Source of the DNA: JAGNLV01 sp964612145
GTDB lineage: Bacteria > Zixibacteria > MSB-5A5 > GN15 > FEB-12
Length of the DNA: 64,000 bases
Assembly: GCA_964612145.1 (NCBI GenBank)
Contig: CAZTBP010000022.1
Location: 1-64,000 of the forward strand
Direction: 5' to 3'
Under the pieces are notes generated by a model. The model saw only the letters and a program-made list of their open reading frames with translations. It was not told the DNA's origin and made no database searches. The translations under genes and the position numbers were made by a program. Positions 1 to 8,743 of the stretch are shown here, piece after piece (the first letter of the stretch is position 1; every line of letters begins with the position of its first letter).

Positions 1-55
1 AAGAGGACATTTCTACATTGCTACTACAGGACAGTATCACTTTGCGGTAACACCC

Positions 56-796
56 CTAAAACTCCAGATGTTCCGACAGCTCAGACAACGTGCTGATCCG
101 TCGCTCCGCCAGCGGCATCTCCTCCGGATACTCCCGCCCCTCCTTCACCCGAAGGATCGACGGCATCCCCACACTGTGCGGCCCTGTCACATCCTCCAGG
201 TATCGGTCGCCTATATACACACACTCCTGCGGCGCATAACCGGCCAGATTGGCCGCCTTCGCAAAAATCTCCGGATGCGGCTTCCGCCAGCCAAATGTCG
301 ATGAAAAAATCTCGAAATCCAAAAACGGCTCGATCCCGAACCGCTTGAGTTCCTTTCGATGAACCTCTTCCGGAAATACCGTATTGGACACCAGCCCGAT
401 ACGAGGAAAGGCCTCCCGGATCTTCTCCAGTGTCGCCACCGTGTCATCATACACATACAGGAGCTTATCGACCGGCTTGTAAAAAGCCGTGAAAAATCGA
501 TCCACCAGCTCATCGGAGTACTCAACCTCGAGCTCCCTAAACAACGCCCTGGCCGCCTGCGGCACCGTCCACTCGACATACGACGCCGACGCCTCCTTGC
601 GAAGCGGCGCCTTTGCGCGCTCGAACACCTCATGAAACGCCGCCTCGTCGGGAACCGGATATCCGCCCTTCTCAAGCATCTTCCGCCCCGCCAGCGCACA
701 CTTAAGCGAAAGTTCGTCCCACGTCACCACCTCGTACTCGATCAACGTCGAGCCAAGATCAAAAATCACTGCTTTGGGCTTAAGCTTTTCCATCAT
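56..796 (-). CDS. HAD family phosphatase (subfamily IA-like)
   Basis: A 246-residue soluble HAD hydrolase, probably acting on a small phosphorylated metabolite; the substrate is not predictable. Motif I is FDLGSTL (nucleophile Asp13), motif II is LVSNT, motif III is the Lys of RKPHPEIF, and motif IV is IGDRYLEDV. The usual second Asp of motif I (DxD) is Gly15, as in some HAD subfamilies, so the general-acid role may be altered. It is the last gene of the minus-strand block. The first ATG overlaps the ddl stop (ATGA), and a second ATG three bases later sits slightly better behind the AGGAG at the end of ddl, so either start is possible. Confidence 0.85.
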   Translation of the reverse strand: MMEKLKPKAVIFDLGSTLIEYEVVTWDELSLKCALAGRKMLEKGGYPVPDEAAFHEVFERAKAPLRKEASASYVEWTVPQAARALFRELEVEYSDELVDRFFTAFYKPVDKLLYVYDDTVATLEKIREAFPRIGLVSNTVFPEEVHRKELKRFGIEPFLDFEIFSSTFGWRKPHPEIFAKAANLAGYAPQECVYIGDRYLEDVTGPHSVGMPSILRVKEGREYPEEMPLAERRISTLSELSEHLEF

Positions 797-1818
797 CTCC
801 TTTTCTTGTTCAGGGCCGACTTCAATATCCGATCAATCAGTTCATGAAACTCCATCCCCGCCTCCTTCGCCGCCATCGGCGACAACGACAGCTCCGTCAT
901 ACCCGGCAACGTATTCAATTCCAGAAAGAAGTAGTCATAGTCCTCATCGAACATAAAGTCCACCCGCACCAGCCCCTCGCACCCTATCAAATTATAAAGC
1001 GTCACCGCATCCCGTTTCAGCTTCTCCGTCACATCACGCGGTATCTCCGCCGGCACAATATACTCCGACATCCCCTTGGTATACTTCGCCTCGTAGTCAT
1101 ACAACCCCTTCTTGGGCTTGATCTCGACCACCGGCAGCGCCTCACTATCGAGCACCGCCACCGTCAGTTCACGTCCCTGCACATACCGCTCTATAAGCAC
1201 CTCACTCGACTCCTCCGCCGCGTCGGCCAGCGCCTTCTCAAACCCCTCCCACGACTCCAGCTTGGTCAAACCGACCGTTGATCCTCCGTCATTCGGCTTC
1301 ACAATCAGCGGTAGCGAGAACTGCCCTTTAAGCTTGGCAATCGACTTGTCCGGCTTCCCCTCCTGATCAACCCGAACCAGCTCATATTCCGCCGTTGGTA
1401 TCTTTACCGACTGCGCCAGCCGCTTGGTCACCGCTTTGTCCATCGCGATCGCCGAGGCTCGCATGCTCGACCCCGTATACAAAATCCCGGCCAAATCCAG
1501 CAAACACTGGATCGTGCCGTTTTCGCCGGCGCCGCCATGCAAGCATATCAAAACGACATCCACCTCGCTCGGTTCTCCTTTCGCCAGTTCCAACGGCAGC
1601 ATATTGGCGTCAACCGCAACCTCACGGAAATCCGTTTTCTCCGCCTCCTCCAGCAGGTAGTTACCGTCGCTGTCAAGCAGCGACTGCCCCGTCGCCGGAT
1701 CCATCACGTGCGCCTCGTAACCGAGCTTTTTGACCGCCTCATACATCGCCCGACCGGAATCCAGCGACACCTTTCGCTCCGAACTATCCCCGCCCGCCAA
1801 CAGCAAAACCTTCATCAC
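793..1818 (-). CDS. ddl: D-alanine--D-alanine ligase
   Basis: ATP-grasp ligase that joins two D-alanines for peptidoglycan precursors in the cytoplasm. The N-terminus has the VLLLAGGDSSER nucleotide-fold strand and loop. The HGGAGENGTIQ segment and the TGSS and DKAVTK region are family hallmarks, followed by the ATP-grasp core with IVKPNDGGSTVG and the metal-binding FLELNTLPGMT near the C-terminus. The length of 341 aa is normal. It overlaps the DedA gene upstream by 4 nt and the HAD gene downstream by 4 nt, so it is probably translationally coupled. Two ATGs are adjacent at the start and the first is used here. Confidence 0.95.
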   Translation of the reverse strand: MMKVLLLAGGDSSERKVSLDSGRAMYEAVKKLGYEAHVMDPATGQSLLDSDGNYLLEEAEKTDFREVAVDANMLPLELAKGEPSEVDVVLICLHGGAGENGTIQCLLDLAGILYTGSSMRASAIAMDKAVTKRLAQSVKIPTAEYELVRVDQEGKPDKSIAKLKGQFSLPLIVKPNDGGSTVGLTKLESWEGFEKALADAAEESSEVLIERYVQGRELTVAVLDSEALPVVEIKPKKGLYDYEAKYTKGMSEYIVPAEIPRDVTEKLKRDAVTLYNLIGCEGLVRVDFMFDEDYDYFFLELNTLPGMTELSLSPMAAKEAGMEFHELIDRILKSALNKKRR

Positions 1819-2459
1819 ACCCTCGCTTTACCTCTTCGCTTTTTTCGCACCCGACGAACCTTCCAGATAATCACCGCCGCCACTGCCCCCAGCACAACCG
1901 GCCACGCTATCATGTTGTACGTCCGGAAATACTGCCCGATAAGTTGCAGGTTGTCCACCACGACCATTGCCAGGAAAAATATCAGCCCCGTAAACAAGAC
2001 ATACGATATAAGCGAATAAAGAACCATCCACCAGGCTGGATAGCGGGCAATCCCCGCCCCGACAGCAATCGCCGCACGAAACCCAACCACGAACCGCGAA
2101 CCTATCATCAGCAACGGCCCCCAGCGATTAAGGTTCTTTTCGAATTTCAGTATGTCCTCCGCTGAAAAATACTTGTAGTCCTTTTCCATAAAGTACCCAC
2201 GACCAAACCTTCGCCCCAGGACATACATCACCATAACCGATAACATCCCACCCGCCAGCACAACCATAAAACTCGTCGCCAGGGTCAATCGTCCCGACGC
2301 AACCAGCGCCCCCGCCGCCGCAATAAAACTGTCACCTGGAAACGGTGGAATGATGTTCTCGATAAAACACGCCACGAACAACGCCGCATAGACCCAGAAC
2401 ACTCCATAGCTGAATATCTGATCGAGCCACTGACCAATCTGTTCGGGAGACTCAGGCAT
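1815..2459 (-). CDS. DedA/SNARE-associated family membrane protein
   Basis: Inner-membrane protein of the DedA family, several members of which act in undecaprenyl phosphate or phospholipid flipping. Visible are the re-entrant motif ENIIPPFPGDSF and the second half GSRFVVGFRAAIAVGAG, which holds the conserved Arg residues, with about four to five hydrophobic segments and a basic C-terminus. The longer open frame reaches 2513, but the Met at 2459 is chosen because the protein then begins just before the family-conserved region and overlaps the ispF stop by only 8 nt. A possible undecaprenyl-phosphate role would fit its neighbour ddl and the isoprenoid genes, but this is inference. Confidence 0.88.
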   Translation of the reverse strand: MPESPEQIGQWLDQIFSYGVFWVYAALFVACFIENIIPPFPGDSFIAAAGALVASGRLTLATSFMVVLAGGMLSVMVMYVLGRRFGRGYFMEKDYKYFSAEDILKFEKNLNRWGPLLMIGSRFVVGFRAAIAVGAGIARYPAWWMVLYSLISYVLFTGLIFFLAMVVVDNLQLIGQYFRTYNMIAWPVVLGAVAAVIIWKVRRVRKKRRGKARV

Positions 2460-2940
2460 CACGACTGATAAGACAGACCGCCGAGGCTGCGATCCCTTGC
2501 CGGCGGCCCACAAACCCTAATCTCTCGGTCGTGGTCGCCTTGACATTCACCCGCTCCGGCGCAATTCGTAAAATCTCCGCCACAGCCTTCTTCATTTTCG
2601 GCACGTGCGGACTCATCTTCGGCTCTTCGGCCATGATAACGGCATCGATATTCACAATCGTCCCAAACCCAGCACTGCGCACCTCCTGGGCCACGCGCGA
2701 CAGCAACACCCCCGAATCCGCCTGCTCGTACGCCGGATCCGAAGGCGGGAACTGCTGCCCGATATCCGGCAACCCCGCCGCTCCCAACAACGCATCCATT
2801 ATCGCATGCAGCAGCACATCCGCATCCGAATGACCCGCCAGACCCTTCTCATACGGCACCACGATCCCGCCGATTCGAAGCTCACGCTCATCGGTGAACC
2901 CGTGCACATCGAACCCGTGCCCTACCCGGATGTCACTCAT
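2452..2940 (-). CDS. ispF: 2-C-methyl-D-erythritol 2,4-cyclodiphosphate synthase
   Basis: MEP-pathway enzyme that cyclises CDP-methylerythritol 2-phosphate with release of CMP. The zinc ligands lie in GHGFDVHGF (Asp-x-His). The GHSDADVLLHAIMDALLGA helix, DIGQQFPPSDP and the KATTTERLGFVGR nucleotide loop are all present. The length of 162 aa is typical. It follows ispD with an ATGA overlap, and the pair encodes non-adjacent steps of the same pathway, a common bacterial arrangement. Confidence 0.96.
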   Translation of the reverse strand: MSDIRVGHGFDVHGFTDERELRIGGIVVPYEKGLAGHSDADVLLHAIMDALLGAAGLPDIGQQFPPSDPAYEQADSGVLLSRVAQEVRSAGFGTIVNIDAVIMAEEPKMSPHVPKMKKAVAEILRIAPERVNVKATTTERLGFVGRRQGIAASAVCLISRDA

Positions 2941-3623
2941 GTCACCTCCCGACTCAGGATCACTTCCGCCATCTCAAGGTCCGCTTTTGTTGTAATCTTA
3001 AAATTCGATCGCGTCGGCTCAACCACCCGCACCGTAAATCCCATCGTCTCGATCATCGCGGCGTCATCCGTAAAATACTCATCCTCTTTGGATACCCGAT
3101 GCGCCTCCAGGATCAAATCAAACTGAAATGCCTGAGGCGTCTGCGCCCCGTACAACCGCGACCGATCCAGCGTCGCCAGCACAAACCCATCCTCAACCCG
3201 CTTAATCGTATCCGGGATCTTCGCCGCCAGAATCGCCGCCCGGTGGTCCTGCGCCGCCCTGACCACGTTGTCTATATCTTCCGGCGCCACCAGCGGTCGC
3301 GCCCCGTCATGAATCGCCACCGTCTTTACCGAAATCGGCAGCGCCTCCAGACCCCGTCGAACCGAGGCCTGACGGTACTCACCCCCCACAACGACCTTCT
3401 GTACTTTCTGAAAACCGTATGGATCAATCACCCGCTGGCTCGTGTGCAACAGGTATTCCTCCGGCGCGACAACCACAATCCGATCGATTGTTTCCGCCGC
3501 TTCAAACCGGCCGATTGTCCAGCTCAAGAGCGGCCGCCCCGCCACCTCGCGAAACTGCTTGGGCACTTCGCCGCCGAACCGCGCCGAACTGCCGCCGGCC
3601 ACTATAACTGCTCCGACACTCAT
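2937..3623 (-). CDS. ispD: 2-C-methyl-D-erythritol 4-phosphate cytidylyltransferase
   Basis: Transfers CMP from CTP to methylerythritol 4-phosphate in the MEP isoprenoid pathway. The CTP-binding signature VAGGSSARFGGEVPKQF is at the N-terminus. VAIHDGARPLV, KIPDTIKRV and the late AAMIETMGFTVRVVE segment match the family. The length of 228 aa is usual. It starts about 40 nt downstream of the queA stop on the minus strand and overlaps ispF by 4 nt. Confidence 0.96.
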   Translation of the reverse strand: MSVGAVIVAGGSSARFGGEVPKQFREVAGRPLLSWTIGRFEAAETIDRIVVVAPEEYLLHTSQRVIDPYGFQKVQKVVVGGEYRQASVRRGLEALPISVKTVAIHDGARPLVAPEDIDNVVRAAQDHRAAILAAKIPDTIKRVEDGFVLATLDRSRLYGAQTPQAFQFDLILEAHRVSKEDEYFTDDAAMIETMGFTVRVVEPTRSNFKITTKADLEMAEVILSREVT

Positions 3624-3664
3624 GCCGCAGAATATATAACCGCCACCGGCCTGAATAAAGTCTT

Positions 3665-4702
3665 TTATAGGATCAACATCGCGTCGCCGTAAGAATAAAA
3701 CCGCATCTTTCGACGGATGGCCTCGTCATATGCCGCCAGCATCCGCTCCCGCCCCGCAAATGCCGACACCAGAATCAACAGCGATGACTTCGGCAAGTGG
3801 AAATTCGTCACCATACTATCCACTACCCGAAACTCATGTCCCGGCTTGATATACAAATCCACCATCCCGGACAGCGGCTGAATCTTCCCCGCCTTTAAGG
3901 TCGCCGACTCAAGCGTCCGTACCGAGGTCGTCCCGACCGCAAATATCTTCCCGCCCCGCGCCCGAACACCATTCAACTCCCGCGCCGCCTGTATCGAGAG
4001 CTCCGCAAACTCCGGATCCACCACGTGCTCCTCGATCCGCTCCACCCCCACCGGCTTGAACGTCCCCGGCCCCACATGCAGCGTCAACTCCACCACCCGC
4101 ACCCCCATTTGCCGAATGTCCCCCAATAAACTTTTCGTGAAATGAAACCCCGCCGTCGGCGCCGCCACCGCCCCGATCCGATCCTTATCGGCATATACCG
4201 TCTGGTACCGCCTGATATCCGACGCCGCATCCTCCCGCTGTATATAATGCGGCAACGGAATGTGCCCGTGACGGCTCACCACCCGATCCCGTGCCGTCCG
4301 CGACCGAAACTGCACCAGCCACTGCCCCTCCCCCCGATACTCGCACAGCGTCACCGCGTCTTCCCCGAACAGAATATCTTCCCCTTCGCGCACCCGACGG
4401 CTCGGTTTGACCAGCGCCAGCCACGTCTCCCCCTCGACATCTTCTACCGGCCGCACTAAGAACACTTCCACCCGCGCCCCAGTGGTCCGATTCCCGTACA
4501 ACCTCGCTTTAAACACTCTTGTATTGTTCACTACCAGGGCGTCATCCGGCCCGAGATAATCGACTATCCGCCCAAACGGCATAATCTCCCGCTCACCGGT
4601 CGTTCGATTAAGCACCATCAGGCGTGACCGGTCCCGCCGACGGCTCGGGAACTGCGCGATCAATTCCTCGGGCAGCTTGTAGTCAAACAGCTTGATATCC
4701 AT
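3665..4702 (-). CDS. queA: S-adenosylmethionine:tRNA ribosyltransferase-isomerase
   Basis: Penultimate enzyme of queuosine synthesis: it moves the ribosyl part of SAM onto preQ1 at the wobble base of tRNA to give epoxyqueuosine. The protein opens with MDIKLFDYKLPEELIAQ and has the APTAGFHFT motif, HVGPGTFKPV and the C-terminal TNFHLPKSSLL stretch, all diagnostic. The length of 345 aa is typical. No preQ1 riboswitch was seen in the short upstream gap. Confidence 0.96.
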   Translation of the reverse strand: MDIKLFDYKLPEELIAQFPSRRRDRSRLMVLNRTTGEREIMPFGRIVDYLGPDDALVVNNTRVFKARLYGNRTTGARVEVFLVRPVEDVEGETWLALVKPSRRVREGEDILFGEDAVTLCEYRGEGQWLVQFRSRTARDRVVSRHGHIPLPHYIQREDAASDIRRYQTVYADKDRIGAVAAPTAGFHFTKSLLGDIRQMGVRVVELTLHVGPGTFKPVGVERIEEHVVDPEFAELSIQAARELNGVRARGGKIFAVGTTSVRTLESATLKAGKIQPLSGMVDLYIKPGHEFRVVDSMVTNFHLPKSSLLILVSAFAGRERMLAAYDEAIRRKMRFYSYGDAMLIL

Positions 4703-4780
4703 GGCCGGTAAGATAAGAAGACAAATTACTTCAGGAAAGTAATCGCATGTGTGCTCTTGCCGATGCGAACAAAGAATCGG

Positions 4781-4996
4781 CTACTTCCGAAACAAATTCA
4801 AAATTATCGTCAAAATCACCGAAATCACGATCATCGTCACGATCGGAAAGTAGAACGTGATCCCATCCTTCTTGATCGTGATGTCCCCCGGCAGCTTCCC
4901 CAAAAACGGTATCCGGTCCCCGAACCAGACCACCAGCCCGATCACAACAATGACTACCCCGAGCCCTACCAGTATCTTTCCAAATTGCGGCTGCAT
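4781..4996 (-). CDS. DUF2905 family small membrane protein
   Basis: A 71-residue protein with two hydrophobic segments (about residues 7-25 and 50-68) flanking the conserved DRIPFLGKLPGDI and FYFPI stretch that defines the DUF2905 family. Such genes are commonly found next to ruvB/queA, as here. The molecular function is not known. An inner-membrane location is inferred. Confidence 0.85.
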   Translation of the reverse strand: MQPQFGKILVGLGVVIVVIGLVVWFGDRIPFLGKLPGDITIKKDGITFYFPIVTMIVISVILTIILNLFRK

Positions 4997-5054
4997 ACCT
5001 TTAGGTCAAGAGCAGAAGCTTTGCCTCGTAACGAGCGTGGCGCAGGAATCCCTC

Positions 5055-5342
5055 CTACCTCCCGAACACCGTCAACCGATCCACATAAATCTGCGCCAGC
5101 GCCCGCTGCTCACCGGTCAACCCCTCCGGAAACTCCTTGTGCGCAAGATAATGCTCCAGCGCATCAAGCGCCTTGCGCGTATCCTCAACCGTGAGAACCT
5201 CCCCCGTCTCATCCAGCAGCTTGTCCCGAAACCGCGTCGTCTCCGTTATCAACAGAGACACCGTTCCCCGGGGATCCTCATGTTCCGGCACCACCAATCC
5301 GCCCAGTGCTTTCAACAGCATGCGTATATTCTCTTCCATCAT
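5055..5342 (-). CDS. Small hypothetical protein between ruvB and DUF2905
   Basis: An acidic protein of about 95 residues starting MMEENIRMLL, predicted mostly helical, with no signal peptide or membrane segment. I do not recognise the family. The open frame could extend upstream into ruvB to 5399, but the Met pair at 5342 is preferred because the extension (rich in Cys, Gly and Gln) looks like a shadow of the ruvB end. Its position inside a tight same-strand cluster supports it being a real gene. Confidence 0.6.
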   Translation of the reverse strand: MMEENIRMLLKALGGLVVPEHEDPRGTVSLLITETTRFRDKLLDETGEVLTVEDTRKALDALEHYLAHKEFPEGLTGEQRALAQIYVDRLTVFGR

Positions 5343-5376
5343 TCGCTGCCCACTTTTTACTGTTGTTTGAAATCCC

Positions 5377-6402
5377 CTACAACAACCGCTGCTGTGCACC
5401 CCCCGGTATACTCATCCCCAGATGCTTCGCCGCCTCCACCGAGGCCACCCGCCCCCGTTTGGTCCGCTGCACGAATCCTATCTTCAACAGGTACGGCTCC
5501 ACCATGTCCACCAGGGTATCGATTTCCTCGTTGAGCGTCGCCCCCAACGCCTCGATCCCCACCGGACCACCCTTGTAATACTCAATAACGACCTTCAACA
5601 GTTTCCGATCCAGATTGTCCAAACCCAGACTGTCGATCCCCTCCGCATCAAGCGCCTTTCCCGCCAGCTCAACCGTGATCTCCCCATCAGCTTTCACATC
5701 GGCATAGTCGCGCACCCGCCGCAGCAGCCGGTTGGCTATGCGAGGTGTTCCCCGCGCCCGTTTGGCAATCCCCAGCGCTGCCTCGGAATGAATCGGCGTC
5801 TCCAGGATCCGCGAGGACCGTCTGATAATCTCGGCCAGATCCTCCGGCGGATAAAAATCGAGATGATAATACAAACCGAACCGATCCCGCAACGGCGCCG
5901 ACAATAACCCCGCCCGCGTCGTCGCCCCGATCAACGTAAACCGCTTCAGCGGCACATTGATTACCTTCGCAAACGCCCCCTTGTCCACCACGAAATCTAC
6001 CTTGTAATCCTCCATCGCCGGATAAATGAACTCCTCGATCACCGGCGACAGACGATGGATCTCATCGATAAAAAGTATATCCCCCTCATTCAAATTCGTC
6101 AGGATCCCCATCAAATCACCCGTCCGCTGAAGCGCCGGACCGGCCGTCGCCACCAGCGTCGTCCCCATCTCATTGGCAATAATATGCGCTAACGTCGTCT
6201 TCCCCAGGCCTGGCGGCCCATAAAACAAAATGTGCTCCACCGCCTCCGACCGCCCCCGCGCCGCCTCAAGTGTCACTGTAAGCTTCTCGCATAACTCCTT
6301 CTGCCCGATATACTCCGCCAGCTTGTCCGGACGCAGCGTAATCAGCGCCCTGTCCTCCTCCGGCGGCAGTTGCTCACCCGACACTATCCGTTCCCGCGCC
6401 AT
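5377..6402 (-). CDS. ruvB: Holliday junction branch migration helicase RuvB
   Basis: AAA+ motor that drives Holliday junction branch migration with RuvA. Walker A is GPPGLGKTT, Walker B is ILFIDEIHRL, sensor 1 and the arginine-finger region read LIGATTRAGLLSAPLRDRFG, and the C-terminal winged helix contains GFVQRTKRGRVA. The length of 341 aa is typical. Its ATG overlaps the ruvA stop (TAATG), which implies coupled translation and a ruvC-ruvA-ruvB transcript. Confidence 0.97.
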   Translation of the reverse strand: MARERIVSGEQLPPEEDRALITLRPDKLAEYIGQKELCEKLTVTLEAARGRSEAVEHILFYGPPGLGKTTLAHIIANEMGTTLVATAGPALQRTGDLMGILTNLNEGDILFIDEIHRLSPVIEEFIYPAMEDYKVDFVVDKGAFAKVINVPLKRFTLIGATTRAGLLSAPLRDRFGLYYHLDFYPPEDLAEIIRRSSRILETPIHSEAALGIAKRARGTPRIANRLLRRVRDYADVKADGEITVELAGKALDAEGIDSLGLDNLDRKLLKVVIEYYKGGPVGIEALGATLNEEIDTLVDMVEPYLLKIGFVQRTKRGRVASVEAAKHLGMSIPGGAQQRLL

Positions 6403-7052
6403 TATCCTATCGCCTGCTTCTCTTGCTCATTCTTAAATATGATCGTGATCAAATCCTCGACCTTGTTCACCTTCGGCTTACCCTTCAGCGCATTCTCAAT
6501 CATCCGCTCCGCCTCCGGCCGCGAATACTGAAGCTGCATCAGCACCTCCAGCGCCTCCTCAACAAACGGCTCCGGCTCACTTTCTCTGCCCTTCGACAAC
6601 GGTCGGTCATCCTTGCTAAGCGCAAACTTTGCCACTTTCCCGTGCAGCTCCGCAATAATCTTCTCCGCCAGACGCGACCCGACCCCCGGCAAACGGTTCA
6701 GCCGCCCGGAATCCTTATTCTCAATCGCCGTAGCAATATCCCGAATCGGAATCGTCAGCGACTTCAACGCCTTCTTCACACCCAGCCCCGACACCTGCGT
6801 CAGCATCGAGAAAAACTCCCGTTCAATTGGATTCGTGAAACCAACCAGCCGGGGATAATGCGTGCTCTTACGATCCCCCGCCTCAATATAGTAAATAGTC
6901 TCGAAATCTATCGCCTGGCCGATCTTCCCCTCGTCCTTCAATCGGTCTGCCAGCGCCGACGGCAACATCACCTCGTAGTGAACCCCGGCATTCTCGATCA
7001 ACGCCGTCTCTTCATCAACCTGGGTCAACGTCCCCGTTATCCGACTGATCAT
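6402..7052 (-). CDS. ruvA: Holliday junction DNA-binding protein RuvA
   Basis: Tetrameric junction-binding subunit of RuvAB. The N-terminal OB fold starts MISRITGTLTQ. Two helix-hairpin-helix units are visible (VSGLGVKKAL and LPGVGSRLAEKII), and the C-terminal domain III contacts RuvB. The frame is open back to 7091, but Met at 7052 gives the standard N-terminus and an ATGA overlap with ruvC. The protein is then about 216 aa, slightly longer than the Escherichia coli one because of a longer linker before domain III. Confidence 0.95.
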   Translation of the reverse strand: MISRITGTLTQVDEETALIENAGVHYEVMLPSALADRLKDEGKIGQAIDFETIYYIEAGDRKSTHYPRLVGFTNPIEREFFSMLTQVSGLGVKKALKSLTIPIRDIATAIENKDSGRLNRLPGVGSRLAEKIIAELHGKVAKFALSKDDRPLSKGRESEPEPFVEEALEVLMQLQYSRPEAERMIENALKGKPKVNKVEDLITIIFKNEQEKQAIG

Positions 7053-7540
7053 GCCACCACCTCGTTGTGCGCCATCGCCCGACAATGACACAGCGCTACC
7101 GCCAGCGCATCCGCCGCATCCGCCGGCTCCGGCACCGTTGTCAAACTCAACGCCGACCGAATCATTAACTGAACCTGCTGCTTGCTGGCCCGCCCGTTCC
7201 CCGTCAGCGATTTCTTGATTCGCGTCGAGGCATACGGCACCACCCGCACCCCCGCCTCAGCCGCTTTCAAAAACACGATCCCACGCGCATGCCCCATAAT
7301 TATCGCTGTCTTCGGATGCCCGTAATGCGAGTAAAGCTCCTCTATCGCCAGTACATCCGGCTTGAACTGCTTCATGATTTGCTCTATCTCTTTGGCGATA
7401 TCCTTAAGCCGCTCAGCCATTTCCATTTTCGCATCGGTTCGCACAACACCGGCCTCGAGCACCGCCAGACGGTCCCCGTTCCCCTCAATCACACCATACC
7501 CGGTAACCTGCAATCCTGGATCTATACCTAACACTCGCAT
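7049..7540 (-). CDS. ruvC: Crossover junction endodeoxyribonuclease RuvC
   Basis: Holliday junction resolvase with an RNase H-like fold. The first catalytic Asp lies in RVLGIDPGL, the Glu in LAIEELY, and the last acidic cluster in EPADAADALAVALCH. The start is placed at the Met before RVLGIDPG; an upstream Met at 7567 would add nine residues that are not family-like. It is the first gene of the ruvCAB set and overlaps ruvA by 4 nt. Confidence 0.95.
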   Translation of the reverse strand: MRVLGIDPGLQVTGYGVIEGNGDRLAVLEAGVVRTDAKMEMAERLKDIAKEIEQIMKQFKPDVLAIEELYSHYGHPKTAIIMGHARGIVFLKAAEAGVRVVPYASTRIKKSLTGNGRASKQQVQLMIRSALSLTTVPEPADAADALAVALCHCRAMAHNEVVA

Positions 7541-7600
7541 GCCTGCATAAAACGGCGAAAACCGCATAATTTCAATTAAAAACTGGCCTCGCGTACCAAC

Positions 7601-8395
7601 CTACAACAACTCCCTCACCGCCACCAGCGAATCCACCGTCCGATACGGCTCCACCGATGACCGACTGACTATCTTCTCCCGAAACTTCCCCGTCCGCACC
7701 AGCACACCCCGAAGCCCGGCATCCTGCGCCCCGCCAATGTCCGACTCGATATCATCCCCGATCATGATCGCTCTCTCCGGCGCCACCCCGATCCGCTCCA
7801 GCGCACTGGTGAAAAACAACTTCTCCGGCTTCCCGATCGCCGTCGCCTCGATATCAGCCGCATACTCCAACCCCGCTACAAAACACCCGATATCCACCTT
7901 GATCTCACCACCGGTATGCCAGAACCGCTGACGGTGCAGCGCCAGCAGCCCCGCCCCGTCGGCCAGCATATGATAAACGCGATTGATCAGCTTATAATCC
8001 CACCCCTCCCCGTAATTCCCGATTACGACATAATCCGGATTCTTATCATCTTTCGGAAACTCCGCAAACTCACTGTGCGTCGCCTCCCGCATCACCAGAA
8101 ACACTCTCGGCTTCCCCTTCTTCCGAAGCCACTCCGCCGCCAGCACCGGCGGCGACACGATCTCCTCTTTGGCAATCGGGTACTCCCGCTCCCTGATATC
8201 GTTGTAGAGAATCTCAAGGCTCCGCGTTGTCGTATTCGTGACAAACCGCATCGGCAGCCCCAGCTCCTCTTTGATATACCCAATCGTCTCGTGTGCCCCC
8301 TCGGTCGGCTTCTTCTGATCCTGTCCGTCCCAGATCACCCCGTCGATATCACACAATACCCCTTCCACGTTATCTATCTTCTTCTGTGAATTCAT
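7601..8395 (-). CDS. HAD-IIA family (NagD/LHPP-like) hydrolase
   Basis: A 264-residue phosphatase of HAD subfamily IIA. Motif I is CDIDGVIWDG with both Asp residues, motif II is FVTNTTTRS, motif III is the Lys in AIGKPEKLFF, and motif IV is IMIGDDIESDIGGA. The middle cap domain matches the NagD/LHPP type. The substrate cannot be assigned; nucleotide monophosphates or small phosphoesters are typical for relatives. It sits between yebC and ruvC. Confidence 0.87.
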   Translation of the reverse strand: MNSQKKIDNVEGVLCDIDGVIWDGQDQKKPTEGAHETIGYIKEELGLPMRFVTNTTTRSLEILYNDIREREYPIAKEEIVSPPVLAAEWLRKKGKPRVFLVMREATHSEFAEFPKDDKNPDYVVIGNYGEGWDYKLINRVYHMLADGAGLLALHRQRFWHTGGEIKVDIGCFVAGLEYAADIEATAIGKPEKLFFTSALERIGVAPERAIMIGDDIESDIGGAQDAGLRGVLVRTGKFREKIVSRSSVEPYRTVDSLVAVRELL

Positions 8396-8743
8396 AAGTC
8401 CTTTCCGACTGGCCGAGCGCCTCGTTCTCTATTAATCAGCCAACCGCTGTCCCCAAAACAAGTCCGTCGGGCCCCTGTCCGGTTGGCTTGGACATTGACC
8501 CGACGGATCACCCATCATCCATCAAAAGATGGTATCGTCTACAACAACAATATCTCTACAACCAACACCAACCCCTCGTCACTGCGAAAAGCTCCGCCGA
8601 CGGCGGATCGACGACACAATCTCTGTCCTCGTACGTCTGAGCCCTCCCAGCCTTGTCGTAGCCCACGCACCCACACTGCGTGGGTTCGCTAATCCACCCA
8701 ACCGGCCCACACATCACTGTTAACGGAGTCGAAAGGTGACAAC
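8396..8743. other. Intergenic region with hairpins and a REP-like element
   Basis: No credible gene lies in these 348 bases between yebC and the HAD-IIA gene. A 9-bp inverted repeat TCCGTCGGG (8463-8471) / CCCGACGGA (8499-8507) encloses a 27-nt loop. A small CCGCC/GGCGG hairpin lies near 8592-8604. A REP-like palindrome follows at 8658-8684. Downstream of it a stretch containing GGAGTCGAA resembles the loop of the second hairpin seen at 9619-9644. Confidence 0.5.
8658..8684 (+). repeat. REP-like palindrome, GTAG + CCCACGCA stem
   Basis: GTAG (8658-8661) is followed by CCCACGCA (8662-8669), a 7-nt loop, and TGCGTGGG (8677-8684). The same stem recurs near 20582, 42247 and 49152. The 5' GTAG plus palindrome is the hallmark of REP elements handled by REP-associated tyrosine transposases. 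Confidence 0.7.

Noticed and set aside
5000..5050. Possible extra REP copy (GTAGGAGGGATTCC on the minus strand)
   Set aside because: GTAG is present but the following bases pair too poorly to be called a palindrome; at best a decayed copy.
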